Source: Gautieria morchelliformis
Taxonomy: Eukaryota > Basidiomycota > Agaricomycetes > Gomphales > Gomphaceae
Assembly (NCBI GenBank): GCA_015179125.1
Contig: WHVA01000014.1
Location: 124,001-188,000, forward strand
DNA length: 64,000 bases
Direction of reading: 5' to 3'
Shown here: one piece after another, positions 1 to 11,969 of the stretch
How the letters are laid out: each line of letters starts with the position of its first letter
How positions within the stretch are numbered: the first letter of the stretch is position 1
Made by a program: the position numbers and the translations under genes
The notes under the pieces: model-generated
Told to the model about the DNA's origin: nothing
Database searches by the model: none
What the model saw: the letters and a program-made list of their open reading frames with translations, nothing else

Positions 1-183
1 TCTGGCCTGCTCAGTAGCTGTATAGTTAGTCGCTTAGGTAAGGGGATCCTCACCCGATTCTCTTTGGATCCCCCTTACCAGGTGTGTAGGTCGCCTATGT
101 AGTTACTGAGTAGTGTCTTATATAGCTTTGGATCCCCCTTACCAGTGCTCTGTGTGACTTACCACGAGCAGGTAGGGTTGCCC

Positions 184-2585
184 TTACAGGGATTCTATAT
201 GACAAGGGAGTGTAGAATAATCGATGTCTGCCGGTTTTGGCCAGTTTTGACCTATCACTTTTGCAGATACCTGGCTCTGCCTGAAGTGGCCACCACAGTA
301 CTCCAAACGCAAGGTCCAGCCCCTGCCAGCACGATGGCGCCATCCCCCAGGGAAGTCTTCTGTTGGATCTGGGAGACTGTTGGCAGGAAGAAGGAGTTCA
401 GCAAGTTTGGATTGGAGGGTAGGTGATAAAACAGGAGGGAGTGGCAAAAAACAAAAGCAGCAAAGGCCGTCTGGACTAGCAGCAGCATCGGAGTGAGAGG
501 AGGCCTTTGAGAGGGAGGATGACTTCAAAAGGTCAGAAGCTTCTGGAAGATCAGGGGATGTGCATTTATCCAACGCCTTGGAAATACCACGCTCATTGTC
601 GCTTGGACAACTCCCGGTACTGGAAGTATCGCTGCCGTTGTCAGAAGAGGTAGAAACTTGGTTGGGATGGTCCATGAGTTCGTTACCATCATTGTGATAC
701 GCATATAGTAGCTTGGGCCAAAGCCCACGACGTGTTTCCCCATACGCAATGAAATGACGCTTGAGTTCCTCAGGGAGTTTATCGTTCCAGAGATTGCGGT
801 TCAATTTAAATGTGGATAGTTTGATTTCCTGGCCGTAGAAGGACTCGAAGAGTGATGTGATCGTGTTCCCAGACTGATGGCGCTGATTGTGGATAAACTG
901 CATCCCGTTTGCGACTTCACAAACATGAAAATGGGTTGGCCATACCCTCTTCTGCACCGTGGCCTTGCCCTTCCCTTTGCCGTTCTCTTTGCCCCTGCCC
1001 TTGCACTTGGCCTTCATCCTCGTCTTCCTTTTCATCCACTCTGTATCTACCTTCACAGGGTTGATGCTACGCTTACGCTTCACCGGGAGAAGCGACGGAG
1101 ACAACGATCGAGTGATAGACAGAGCAGGGAAGGGACTAGAAGCAATAGGCAGTGCGGGGGAGGGATTGGATGAGATGGCTGTAGGTGGCACAGTGGTGTC
1201 CAAAGGAGCAATGGCATGAGGTAAATTAGCGGTGGAAGACGATGGTAGCGTAACGGGCAAAATATAGGCCTCCCCCGTGCCTTTTCGTTTGCCCATCACT
1301 GGCTGCAGGGCGATTTCGGCTGCCAATCCTGGACATTCATCATCTTCCAAAGTTGATGATATATCGGGGGCAATTCTATAAAGGAGGCATTGATCCTCTG
1401 TAACGCGACGTGGGGTGCCCAGTTGATGCATCTCCCACTGATTATGTACGTTATTCCACGTCTCGAGGTGATCAGAGGGCGAGAGTTTCAAGAAATCGAC
1501 GACGGCCGTAGTGGAAGAGAGAATGAAATTCGGATATGACTCCACAACGACAGGAAAGCGCATAGGTTGTTTCTTTTTCTAATCTGGTATTGTTAAGTGT
1601 ATATAATTGTTAATATAATAAAAATATCAAACCTTGTACCATATAATAGGCATGACCGAGCGATGCTGAGCCAACTTCAGCAAGCGTATCTCCGCCTTTT
1701 GAGACATCTTCACGGCTGCCACTGTGTTAGCATTTAGAGCGTTGATATTCCAGTATGGCCCAATCACGTCTGCTTTGAGGTGTTTGCTGCTGTGCGCAGG
1801 TGCAACCATGGCTGGTGATGGTTCGGAAAATGGAGATGCGACAGGAATATTAGGCATGGGGGCTGTGGCAGGCAGATCAGGAGCAGACAGGACTGGGGGT
1901 ATGCCTGAAGCGGTCGATTTCCATTGGTTGTGAGCGGGACATTCGATTCGTGATTGATTCTGCTTCTCCACCTGTTCAAACTCTTTGTTACAGCATCCAG
2001 AACACCATCTAAAGCGACAGTTTTGGGCTCCCCTCGATGCTTTGCCAATCTTCAGCAGACACCAGAACCTGGCACATGTGAATGGACCTTTCGCCTGTGC
2101 AAGTGGGGGTATGTAAGGAGGAGCAGGCGGTAAGGGAGGTGCGGGATGCAGAGGTAGCAGAAGAGGCGTGGGACGCAGAGGTGGTAGAGGAGGTGTCGGA
2201 AAAGATGGGGGACTGCGAGGAACGAAAGGGACGGCAACCGGTGGCGCTGCCAATGGAACTGGCTGGGTGATGTAGTTAGGCTGCGGCAAAACTTGCGCTG
2301 CCAAGGATGCATAGTACTCGTTCCAGGATCGAGCCACTTCAACGGCGCTGTCATAGGTGGGGTAAGCATTTGTATAAAAGATGGTGGAATTGCAGTTGTG
2401 ATTGGAGCACTACAGAGCAATTAGTATCCTCTAGGAGAGACGCAGATAAACTTGCTTACCCGCTGCATAACCTTTCCGCGATTCGCCACCGTTCTCAAGC
2501 CTTTGCAGGCTGCAAAGTCTCTCATCGGATTACCACATGTAGCGCATCTTTGAAGGCGAACTGGCACAGGCATAGGTATAGGCAT
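184..2585 (-). CDS. Proline-rich zinc-finger protein, function unknown
   Basis: Three exons are supported. Exon 1 runs from the first ATG (2585) to 2460. An intron at 2410-2459 has donor GTAAGC and branch-like TACTAAT. Exon 2 runs from 2409 to about 1630, and a short A/T-rich intron leads into exon 3, which keeps the frame to about 184. Joining exons 1 and 2 gives CxxC, a downstream C..C pair and a closing FYKC, resembling a GRF-like zinc finger (inference). A Pro-rich linker, a second Cys-containing segment (WCSGCC), a basic Lys/Arg-rich stretch and a Trp-rich domain follow. The C-terminus is uncertain because an intron near 275 is possible. The reading stays open upstream to about 3045, so a longer N-terminus cannot be excluded. 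I do not recognise a named family; it looks like a lineage-specific Agaricomycete protein. Confidence 0.55.
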
Positions 2586-3649
2586 AGCAGTGGAATAGAA
2601 AGTGAGGGGAAAAAGGAGCAATAGAGAGAATGGTAGAGAAAGTAAACGGGAGTTAACACGGTTGAGCTGATGACAGCTTAAGTCAGCAAGCTGGACAGGT
2701 ATGAATGATAGCGAAGAGAACTGATATTACCTTGGAATTAAGTATCACGCACCACACAGTGGACAGGACGTAAGAGACTGTGAAACCAGGCAAGTTTGCA
2801 TCGCAGTGGAGTTTCTGGAGAGAAGCGATAAGAGGACTGGAGTTGTGCATATCAACAAACAGGGGCATGGTGTGGGGCAGTGGTGGTTTAGGAATGAGAG
2901 AGGCGTCGATGTTGTACAACAAGGGTGGTGGTGGTTCGGGGTCGATAGAGGGAGGAGAGAAGATAGAACTACTGCGGTCCATGGCGTCTGGAGCTGGAGA
3001 GACTTCAAGTCTTATATATGTCTTGAAAGTGGGAGGTCGTGGCATTGACTTACCCAAGTTAACACGCTCTGGGGCACGTAGGGACGCGTGGGGGTTGCTG
3101 CGGCACGCAGCAAGCTCGAGGTGGTTGTGGACGTGTTGTGGACGTATACTGTGACTCGCACGTGATGTAATGTTTTAGTCTCATGGTACATAAGGTGTAC
3201 ATGTGGGATGTTGGTGCTCGGTAACTATTTGGCCCGTAGGTCACGTGATCACATTACTAATCGAACGGCCATGGCCGCTTTCCCCGCATCGCGGTATTTT
3301 TGGGCATGGCAGAGTGTGGCAGGACTTGCCAACAACAATAGGCACCACATTCCCGAACCGGTATTGTTTCCTACTAATAAGGATCATATCTTACTAAATT
3401 TAAAGTTTAATCCTTATCTACGAAACACTGACATGCATATTTCCAAAGAAATACAGACGCAAATCTGGTCATGATCGATGATCGATTGACTGTAATGCAT
3501 AAGTAATTAAATTCTTGATCGACCGAAAAGTCTTCACGGACCAGTTAGTGACGGTCCACGGTGGGACCAGAGTAATTTGCGGTGATTTGGCTAGAAACTA
3601 TTTGAACCTATGTAAGGTAGTACATTGCTGAATATATGACTATTTACTC
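2586..3649. other. Intergenic stretch with a possible upstream exon and a hAT-end relic
   Basis: No complete gene can be supported here. A minus-strand open stretch (about 3045-2750) is Pro/Ser-rich, ends in a plausible donor (GTAATA) and is in frame with the first exon of the zinc-finger gene after one splice. It could be an extra 5' exon or an untranslated leader. Positions 3306-3341 hold a relic resembling the right end of the hAT-like element at 29590-30926. The remainder shows no recognised feature. Confidence 0.4.
3306..3341. repeat. Relic of a hAT-like terminal repeat
   Basis: The stretch containing GGCAGAGTGTGGCAGGA followed by TTGCCAACAACAATA nearly repeats the right terminus of the element at 29590-30926 (GGCAGAGTGTGGCAGGA, then TTGCCAACAACACTA). 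Only one end is visible and no matching partner or target duplication was found, so it is a decayed or solo fragment. Confidence 0.5.
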
Positions 3650-4390
3650 AATGCCGCGGTTTGCGAGTCATAGGCCGATGTCTCCACTGGGGAGAGGGTG
3701 GCTGGCTAGTTTCCTTCCGTCAGGGGCGTCGACGAATTTTAGCAGGTGCTTGGTGGCGTTTGGCTCAGATAGCAGCGCGGGCAGGGAATGTGCGACGCGT
3801 GGAAGGGCGCTGCGGAGGGCTCGTCGCTGAGTGTGGTAGGCTCGCAGGGCATGAGGAAGTGAAACTCCGTCTCTTCATTCCAGTGGCACCCTGGACACGT
3901 GGGTGTCCCACTTCCCTATTCTGTGGAGGTGTGCGTTCAGAGGGGCGTGCCCGGTGCGTAGTTGTATCATGATGCTGGCGTGACGCTTGCTAATGGGGTT
4001 TGGTAGCCTTCGGAACTTGGCAGGGGCACTGTCAGGTCAACTTCGCTGAGTCTGGGGTATCGCGGCGACGTCTGGAATCTTTCAGTGTTGTCCCGTCTGG
4101 TGTCTCTCTTGCGTGTCTTCCTCAGGGCCGCCGTGCTGATCGGTGCGTCCCAGGATGATCGCGATTTCCCCTCACGGGCTCCCTTCCCCGTGCGCTGCCT
4201 TTTTGGCCTCCGCCCCATCATGCAGCCTTAGGAGGTCCATTGCCTTGTTCGCCCCCTGGTTATCTAGCCCCACTGTAGCGCTGCCGACTACATGCACCGT
4301 TCTCAGCAGCTCCATACCCAGGAGCACTCCTACCAGCTCGGCCTCATATACCGTGTGCTCCTTCTGCCCAGGTGGCACCTTGTGTTATAG
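3650..4390 (-). pseudogene. LINE (non-LTR retrotransposon) RNase H/C-terminal fragment, frameshifted
   Basis: On the minus strand, HTVYEAELVGVLLGMELL (around 4360-4305) is the RNase H start typical of fungal non-LTR elements. QLRTGHAPLNAHLHRIGKWDT (around 3970-3905) and then CPGC..NEETEFHFLMPC (around 3895-3840) are the usual C-terminal zinc-knuckle region. The pieces lie in different frames: a missing C in a C-run after KWDT shifts the frame, and another shift separates the RNase H from the tail. No reverse transcriptase or endonuclease is present. This is a dead 3' fragment lying at the 3' end of the caspase gene and overlapping its last codons. Confidence 0.75.
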
Positions 4391-6725
4391 AATGTTGTGG
4401 AAGAGTCATCAGATGGGATCGGTTACGCGAGACCAGTTCCGGGAGAGTCGGTTGAACTGCTCCAGTACCGGTAAGAGGTCTTTGATCCCCTGACATTTTG
4501 GTTATGGGTGAATAACATCCAATGGGGCAGGGCTCTGGATGCTGCACAACTGTGAGCAAGGTTGTGGCGCCGTCAGCACCCAGCGCCGTTACAATCTTGT
4601 TGACTTGTTTCGGAGTCCTAGCAGCACGGGCACTTGAGAGCTCGAACGGCGACTCCTGTTCGAGCCATCCCAACTCCATAGGCATGGTAGTGAAGTACAA
4701 CTTCAGAAAAGTTACATTGACTCCTTTAGGGGGGTCCCACGAGAACGGTAGGCCGCCGCCATTACCGTATCCAATGGTCAACGATTTCCCTTGGGGCAAA
4801 TATGGGTCGGCATTGCCTTTGACGTCTACCCCGATGGCCCCAGAAAAGCATGGGTCTAATAGAGGCCCGTGAGCTGGAAAGACACCTTGTGCGCCCATAA
4901 AAATGTGACATGTTACTTACTGATGGCGAGGTTATCTATGTCAAACATGACGATCGAAACATGGAGATCAAGCACCGTATTGTTCTGGATGACCATCCCA
5001 TATATGACCTCATTGTCCGGTTGGACGTGGAGGAAGACCGTGTTAGGTTTATCATGCGACATGATTGTATCCATTCGCTTTCTATTTATGACACCCGTTT
5101 CGTCGCGAGTTGTTTCCAGGGGAAAGAAATCGAGTTCAATACCGTCGATCCACGAGGGACGGGTAGAGGTGTTCAGATGTTGCACCCAATGAGACGCAGC
5201 ACGAAGCACATAGGCGACACATTTCGGGTTAGCTGGCACGACTTCTGGAAGCCGCTTGAACTGATATTCCGCCGTAGCCTTGAGATTGGTGTCGAATGCC
5301 ACGTTCGTACCTTCGATGTCAACAATGAAATCCACGCTCTCGGCATCGCCGTGCACAACTTCAACTCTGCGCCGGATGTCGTGATGATCGAGCACATCGT
5401 CTGTCGACATCATGGCCTCACATGCGGGAGTGAAATGTACTTTCAATGCCCTCCCCTTACTGATTTGACGTGCAAATCCGGACTCGATCACGACTTCTTC
5501 ACTAGTGAGCTCTACGATGTTCGCTTCAGTGTAAAGAAGAAAAACCCGTGATGCATGAAGCGTACAGAGAGGAATGGTCCCCTCGGAGTCACAGGTGGCC
5601 CCTTTGTACACGTCGAAAAGAGAGCCCTCGTCAACGCCATGAATAGTTCCAGCGTCGATGCGATAGGTCCCAAGTTCGTTCCGAGACACCTGGAATATTC
5701 CCCAGGCGTGTTTCAGAGTATTTCTGAAAAGTAAGCGATTTCTGAAATGACCTTCGCACTGTGGGGTCTGTCTAACAATGTCTCTGGTAATAAGCTCTAC
5801 TTTTCGTCTGAAATAGTGGCTTACTGGTGAATAGGTTTCAACCGTTTCATGAGTTCGACAAAGGACAATTGATCAGCATCCTCTTCCTCCAGAGTTGTCA
5901 AAAGTTCCTGGGTAAATCTACCCCTTCCATGCACCTCCCTTGCACATTCCTGGGCACCACAGGCAGCTATAAACATGTGTGAACGAGCGTGTTGGTTCAG
6001 AAACCCGAGAGGGACTGTTTCGTCAAGACGTTGCATATAGTCGTTGTCTAGATCATTCGGAAGGCTCCCGTGGAACACTTCAGCACGTTCTAGCTCTTGT
6101 TCATCGGAACGCGCACCCGACGCAGAATGACAACAGTCAAAGATGACGGTCTGCAGCACAACGCTTCTCAATGCAGGCAGTCGATCCCGTTTTTAAATAA
6201 TTACTTACAATATTACTCCCCTTTTCATGAGACAGCATGTTGAGCCAAGTGCCTACGGTGCGATCTGGGATTGGGAAAATGGTTCTCGTGTCTGAATCTT
6301 GTGGATCCGCATCATACGGAAGTAGTCCTTGTATCATCTCTGCGCCGCCAGTTTCCCAGGTTTCAGGTCGGGGCATTTGGACGCCATGACCGGCGTAATA
6401 TATAAGAATCGGATCGTCACGAGCAATGGACGGATTCTCCCAAAGGGAACGGAATGCACTCTCGATTCCTTTGCGGCTAGCTTCTTCGTTGCGCAGGTTC
6501 AAGATCCTGCTAGGTAGCACGCCGAGAGTATTTTGAACGAAAGCTGCCACCTCATTGGCATCAGCCACCGCGCCTTTGAGGCGCATAACATTGGAATGCT
6601 GGTAATCATCGATCCCAATCATGAGACAAAACATATTTCTGAAACGAAAGGATGAGATGAACATAGAAACTAGAGTGGTAAACTCACTTGACATCCGCCC
6701 ATCGCCTTCCCTCTGGATTGGCCAT
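4344..6725 (-). CDS. Caspase-domain (peptidase C14) protein
   Basis: Five exons: 6725-6688, 6638-6209, 6150-5825, 5783 to about 4922, and about 4878 to the stop at 4344. Introns are 41-58 bp. The first exon gives an N-terminus ending in WADVK, joined to NMFCLMIGIDDY. The catalytic His lies in YYAGHG and the catalytic Cys in IFDCCHS, so the caspase dyad is intact. The long C-terminal half, ending near SPFELSSARAARTPKQVNKI, resembles Agaricomycete caspase-domain proteins that act as soluble cysteine peptidases or signalling proteins; no death or repeat domain is visible. The last 30 or so codons run into the LINE fragment in a frame that is not the LINE's, so the native C-terminus has probably been replaced. 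Substrate and role are unknown. Confidence 0.85.
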
Positions 6726-7348
6726 GTGTCCGCGAAAAACAGGGAATTAAAGTCCTTGGGGAATGAGGGAGGACAACGACTGCGATGACGAGGACACAGA
6801 GTTGGCCGTGCTCCAACTCTAGGCCTATATAGGGTTCTCTGAATCCTCGAGCAATCACTGTGACATGCCCGTATGCATGCCGGCATGCCCCCTGCCCCGA
6901 TTAACATGTGTGTAGTACTTCTGGGTATTAATGCCTCTATCCATTTCTGTGTTGTATGCAGGACGAGCCAAGCAGGGGACGCGAGACAACGAGTGATAAT
7001 GAAACAAAATTTATCCCCTCCTCGGGATGGTAAAGCGAGGAGGGAACGGAGGGCTCACGAGGTCATTTACAGCGGAAGGTTGGAGGGAACCGGAGCCAGA
7101 GTCCATGTGAACGACTAATTAGTCCATTTACAACCGATGAACACTCAGAGCCGCTCGTCTGAAATACTTAGGGTGTTTCAGAAAAAAGGCAGGACTAATC
7201 GATAATCGACTGATAGACAACTTTCAAAACACCCGTGACCTGCCCTAAGTATATGTAGATCGCGTAGATGACATGCCACGATAAGTACCAGTAAGCTCTT
7301 GTGGATAGGCCGAGAGTTGGAACACGGCCTTCTGTGTCGAAAGTTAAC
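6726..7348. other. Intergenic region upstream of the caspase-domain gene
   Basis: About 620 bp between the start of the caspase gene and the stop of the Cdc14-family gene. It presumably holds the caspase promoter. No ORF, RNA gene or repeat could be supported. Confidence 0.4.
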
Positions 7349-8744
7349 TCAACCTAAACCCCATATGCCCGACTTCGCCACGCCCTCGATGAGCGTGTCG
7401 ACGTTGCCTAATAAGCTGCCTAGAATCTCTTTCTTCTCTTGCGTACTTCTACGGCGGCCCTCCGAGTGTAAGAAACTTTGCGAACTCTCAATGATGCGCC
7501 TTCTCTTGGGGGACGCAGGAGGGTCAGATATATCGATAGGCGAGGTGCGCCCTGATCTCACGCTATGCGGCGTGCGGCTATGCGGGGTGCGGGGTGTTCC
7601 CACGCCGAAGCGGGTTACCTTTTTTGGTGTCATGGGTATGAAATCGAGATCTTTCCGGAGGAGTGCGAAGTTGGCATGGGCCTTGCGTGGTGTGCGAGGG
7701 GCAGCGGAGTCTGCCGAGACGGAGCGGGAAGAGGGTGCTGACGTCGAGGCGTCCAAAGATGACGGGAGGGGCGTGGCGGTGCGTGATTTTTTCTGAGGAG
7801 TTGACAGAGACTTGGGCTTCGGGGTGAGCGTGACTTCTCCCGTTTCGTCCAAGAGATAGAAGTATAGGAATTCTATGCATTTGATTCTGTGTGGGGTATC
7901 AGATATAAAGCCACCTCACAGAAACGGGACTGGAACCTGATGTTTTTTGCCACACCTGTCTTCTTGAGGATTTTGACTACCACCTCTACACCGCCTACCT
8001 CTTCGAAAGCACGCAGGGCAGCGGGAGCATCAACGAGAATACATAGAAGAGTATCGATGGTACTCGAAGCAAGTGTCGGTTCGCTATTTGCAGTAGATGG
8101 GTTAGAGACGGTATTGGTGGAACCTGACAGAGGCGCGGGGGAAATAAGCCTGGAGATGGTCAATAAATCTGCGAAGATCTAACGGATGGTTAGATGGATG
8201 AGGCTAGTGAGTAAGCAGTGCATACCTGAATGCACCACTTCTTGCTTAAGAATGATTTGCTCGATGGATGCAGAAGAGCCACGCCTTGAAGGATTGACAA
8301 GGACTGTGTAATGATTCGTGAAGTAGATGATATGTCAGGGTCCATGTTATCTGCAAAGCATACTCAGCCCTGGCATTATATAAAGGGCTAGTAACGCACT
8401 CTCCGTGTTCGTGCCGTGCTGCAGAGATGGCAGCAATGTTGAGATGCACTGTATGAGGCGGCATGCGACTAACAACACCATCAGCGTTGCCTCATGGAAC
8501 AATATGCTACGCACTGTTATACTCAAATCCATCCTGGAGTTTCAGGAACGCGTCTAACTCAAGTGTTTCGCAAGTAGGTACGCACAATCTTGCGAGGACA
8601 TGTTCGATAGTATCCAGCGCCTTGTTACGTCGGGTGAGTGATGAACGAGAAGAAGAGAGCTGCTCAAATCATCAAATAGAGCTAATTCCATCGTGCTATT
8701 GGCTCACTCACATCGTCGAGAGCGTCCGCAAGAGTTCGCCGCAT
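7349..8744 (-). CDS. cdc14: Cell division control protein 14, SIN component (Cdc14/Sid1-binding family)
   Basis: Six exons: 8744-8712, 8659-8515, 8468-8400, 8350-8226, 8178-7937 and 7886-7349. All junctions keep frame with 46-52 bp introns. The N-terminus is MRRTLADALDD. The helical middle contains SILQGVALLHPSSKSFLSKK, DTLLCILVDAPAALRAFEE and IRIKCIEFLYFYLLDE, hallmarks of the septation-initiation-network protein Cdc14 of fission yeast (not the Cdc14 phosphatase). The C-terminus is Ser/Thr/Pro-rich with TPKK and SPKRRR sites, then EKKEILGSLLGNVDTLIEGVA. By family knowledge it is a non-catalytic partner of the Sid1 kinase at the spindle pole body that promotes septum formation. TP/SP sites suggest phosphoregulation (inference). 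Confidence 0.88.
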
Positions 8745-10478
8745 GCTGTTAGGAACGTAGTGCAAAGCCGCACAAATAAACCGCGCTCCGGGTCACGTGA
8801 CCGCGTTACGCGTGGTACGCACAAACAAACGTCACATCTTTGTCTGGAGTAGTATTCTGAAGGAGTTTGTCGCCAGGCTCAACTGTATCTAGGAGTCAAG
8901 CAGAGGATGACCCACATGACCAGCGCAGGACTACATTGCAGGCTGCGCCTAGTCAAGCCATACATGTCTGACGCTGAGCTTCGAGCAGTCACCATGGGAA
9001 AGTTTAAGTACACCCCTAAAGCTGACGTGACCACTGCATTGGACACTCCCCACCCCTTCTGGAGATTACGGCTTGTTTCATCGGTTCGCTCTCATTTGTG
9101 ATGGCTGTTATTTCTTACAAAACCTTGCAGTGGTGAATCATCCCGTGATCGCGACGGGAGAACTCGGCATTGCCATTAGGATCCCTAGCCTTTTTTGAGC
9201 ACTTCTTCAACCTTCACGAGAGCAACCCTAACTTCGGCTCTAAACTCGAATTGGCACATGCGGACCACTTGGCGTTATTATTTCATATTCCTAAGAAATG
9301 GTATATGTTCCCGCCTTGTGGAGCATTCGTCTGCGCGACAGAATGTGCTTTATTACAGGCGCGCCCCTGGATGCGGACTAGATTTATCCTCGATATTTCT
9401 TCCTATCTGGGCATGCTAGGTTGCTCTTGTCCGTTTCAGTTCTATTGCACGTCACAACTATGAATGCCGTTGGAAATTGGCCTCACCCTTATTCGCCTTC
9501 CTTACGCCTCAAACGCGTGCATAATGCGAAGAGATCTCAAGTGCGAAGATGGTTTTGCGCAATATTGTTGAAACCATGTCTGCCACCAAGTTGAATTCAG
9601 ATTTATGCATCACTTGGCGATGTATTTGAATGACCATCGTCCGCTGCATGATGGAACTCTTTGACCATCTCTTCCATCCGGCCGAAGGCCGCAAGGCCTA
9701 TCCGAGCTGCAAGGCCACTGGGACCACCCAGTGACATGATAACGATGGTTACTCCAGGCTACTATGAACGACTCTCCGGAGTTGACGTTGAGCCTCCATC
9801 GACAACACATCCCTCCAGCCTGCATACACGCGCGCAGACCGTAAGCCAAAGTGTGTAGTTTGTTATGTACTGTGAGTTTTACACCAATCCATGGTATGCG
9901 TTGTACCTCTCAATCTAGCTGTGTGAGTAGTACTGTAGTATTACGACCATTTGCTCACGTCACGCAGCCACGCTCATGATGAAGTGCGCCAGGACCTGGT
10001 GACCTTTGAGCCGAGCCACTGTGACGACGGCCTGCTCCGAGCCACGGTCCGCAGCAGAAGCGAGGCTGACTGGCCTGGATCTGTGGCCGAAATCAGGTGT
10101 GAGCCATATTCAGCAGCGTCGCGCCATCAAGGGCACAGGTGGTGTCGGTGGCACGGGCAGGGGAACATGGCTCAATGCGAAACAGCGGACGCTAAAAGGT
10201 GGTGAGCAAATGGTCGCAATACTACAGTAGGCCTGCCTGTAAATGTAAAAAATCTCGTCGTCGAAAATACGTCCTAGTACTCGTAATTTCAAGGCTAAGG
10301 GAGAGGAAAAGAAAGACTGCTCTCAAATCAGGGTGTGTTCGCCTATCAGTCATCAGTCTCGATCGGGTCCGACGCCGACGCGGGACGGGCCGCGTCTGAT
10401 TATGCTCGGTGTAACTCCACGACCTATTTATTGCAAGGCTTTCTCACCAAGCCGCCATAGAGGTTGGCTTCTTCAACC
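8745..10478. other. Long intergenic region without a supportable gene
   Basis: About 1.7 kb between two divergent genes. Several open stretches exist, such as about 8907-9101 and 9170-9463 on the plus strand and about 9775-9610 on the minus strand, the last reading Gly/Ala-rich with IGLAAFGRMEEMVKEF. None could be joined into a gene or matched to a family. It may hold a rapidly evolving gene, but I do not call one. Confidence 0.35.
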
Positions 10479-11879
10479 ATGGTGAGCACCCCAGCATAAT
10501 ATTTTGTGGCCTTTCTCACATGCTTGAAGAGCTGGACACGTCTTATTCGCTTCGTGGCTGCTGAAACAAACAGAATCCACATTGGTCAACCTGTGGACTC
10601 TCAGCTGGATGGTAAAGTTGACATTGACATAGCTCTGTAGACACAGCTGACCATTTACCTCAGTCGGACTAGCCGTCTATGCTAAGAAGACCGTCAAGGC
10701 CCATGAGATTGTTGGTTCCGCTCTAGATTCCAATGCCAAACTCACCGACAGGGTCCTGACTGTGTCAACTTTATTGGAGCCATTGTCGAGAGACCAAGGT
10801 TTGGTTTCGGACACGATGACCGTGTTCCTCACTTACTTGTCTGGTAGTCAAATTGGTCAGATGTTTAGGACTAAACTATGCGGACCATGCAGTTCGTCGT
10901 AGCCGCTTTCCACGTCTGACCCTACTGATTGCAATCTTCTGCACAGGCGGAGGCAAAGCTTCCTAAACCTACGTATGCCTGAATATACTTTCCACGCAGA
11001 CGTTTCGCTGAATGACGGCCCTAGTATTCCCGTTGTCTTCTACAAGGTATGGTCATCCTCGAAGTGTCGCCTCTCTGCAGTACTCATTGGCCTCAAAGCC
11101 TGCCTCATCTTTGATCGGCCCGGGTGTCCCAGTCACTATACCTCGCGTTGCACAGCCTGTTGCATATCATTTACCCGACTATGAAGTTGAGCTGACGATC
11201 GTCATTGGAAAACCTGCAAAGGATGTCCCAGAGAGCGAAGCCTTAGACTATGTCCTTGGTTACACGGTTGGAAATGATGTCAGAGGGCATATTTCCGCCT
11301 TCTAGGTCCTTTATCCTAACCGTGACCGTTCAGATCTCCTTCAGACATCATCAAATGGCTACAAGGTGCGTATCCCACGGCCCGACTCGTGGATTTCGAC
11401 GACATTTTCGTACAGTCAGTGGTCTTGGAGCAAGAGTTTCGATGATAGCACACCTTTTGGACCGGTTCTTGTCTCAGCAAAGGCAATTCCAGATCCACAA
11501 AAGCTACATCTCAAGACTGAAGTCAATGGTAAAGTCTTACAGGACGGCACCACAGCGTACGAGACCATTGATTATATCAGTGGTGTCACTTCATATCTTT
11601 TTTTGCAGAAATCAAGTATTCAATGTGAAGCAGACGATTGCCTTCCTCTCCCAAGGCACCACACTCGAACCTGGGTCCATAATCATGACCGGAACACCCG
11701 CTGGTGTTGGGCAAGTACTCACTTTGAGGCCTGTACGTCAGTTTGTTCACGAGAGTAACAGATTCGTCCGCAAACCAGCGATTTACCTGAAGCATGGCGA
11801 TGAGGTTCGCGTTACAATAGGCGGCGGTCTTGGGACCCTCATAAATCCCGTTTTTGAAGAGCCTAAAGCCAAACTTTGA
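10479..11879 (+). CDS. Fumarylacetoacetate hydrolase family protein
   Basis: Reading starts with an ATG-only first exon (10479-10481), an intron at 10482-10529, then [20 protein letters not shown]. Later exons give [19 protein letters not shown], the metal-binding region [47 protein letters not shown] and [18 protein letters not shown]. This is a complete FAH-fold protein of the FAHD1/FAHD2 type (acylpyruvase or oxaloacetate-decarboxylase-like), usually cytosolic or mitochondrial. Introns include one at 11711-11761 best explained by a GC donor (GCAAGT) with AG acceptor. Convergent with the downstream succinate-semialdehyde dehydrogenase, only 90 bp away. The exact substrate cannot be read from sequence. 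Confidence 0.88.
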
Positions 11880-11969
11880 GAAATGTTTCTCATGTGTCCG
11901 ACATCGATCATTCAATCGCATAAGCAAATGCCCATCAATTGTTGTACAAAGTAAATCACGGCTTATATT

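Noticed and set aside
4910-5551. Plus-strand 213-codon ORF
   Set aside because: Antisense shadow of caspase exon 4, which has conserved family sequence on the minus strand.
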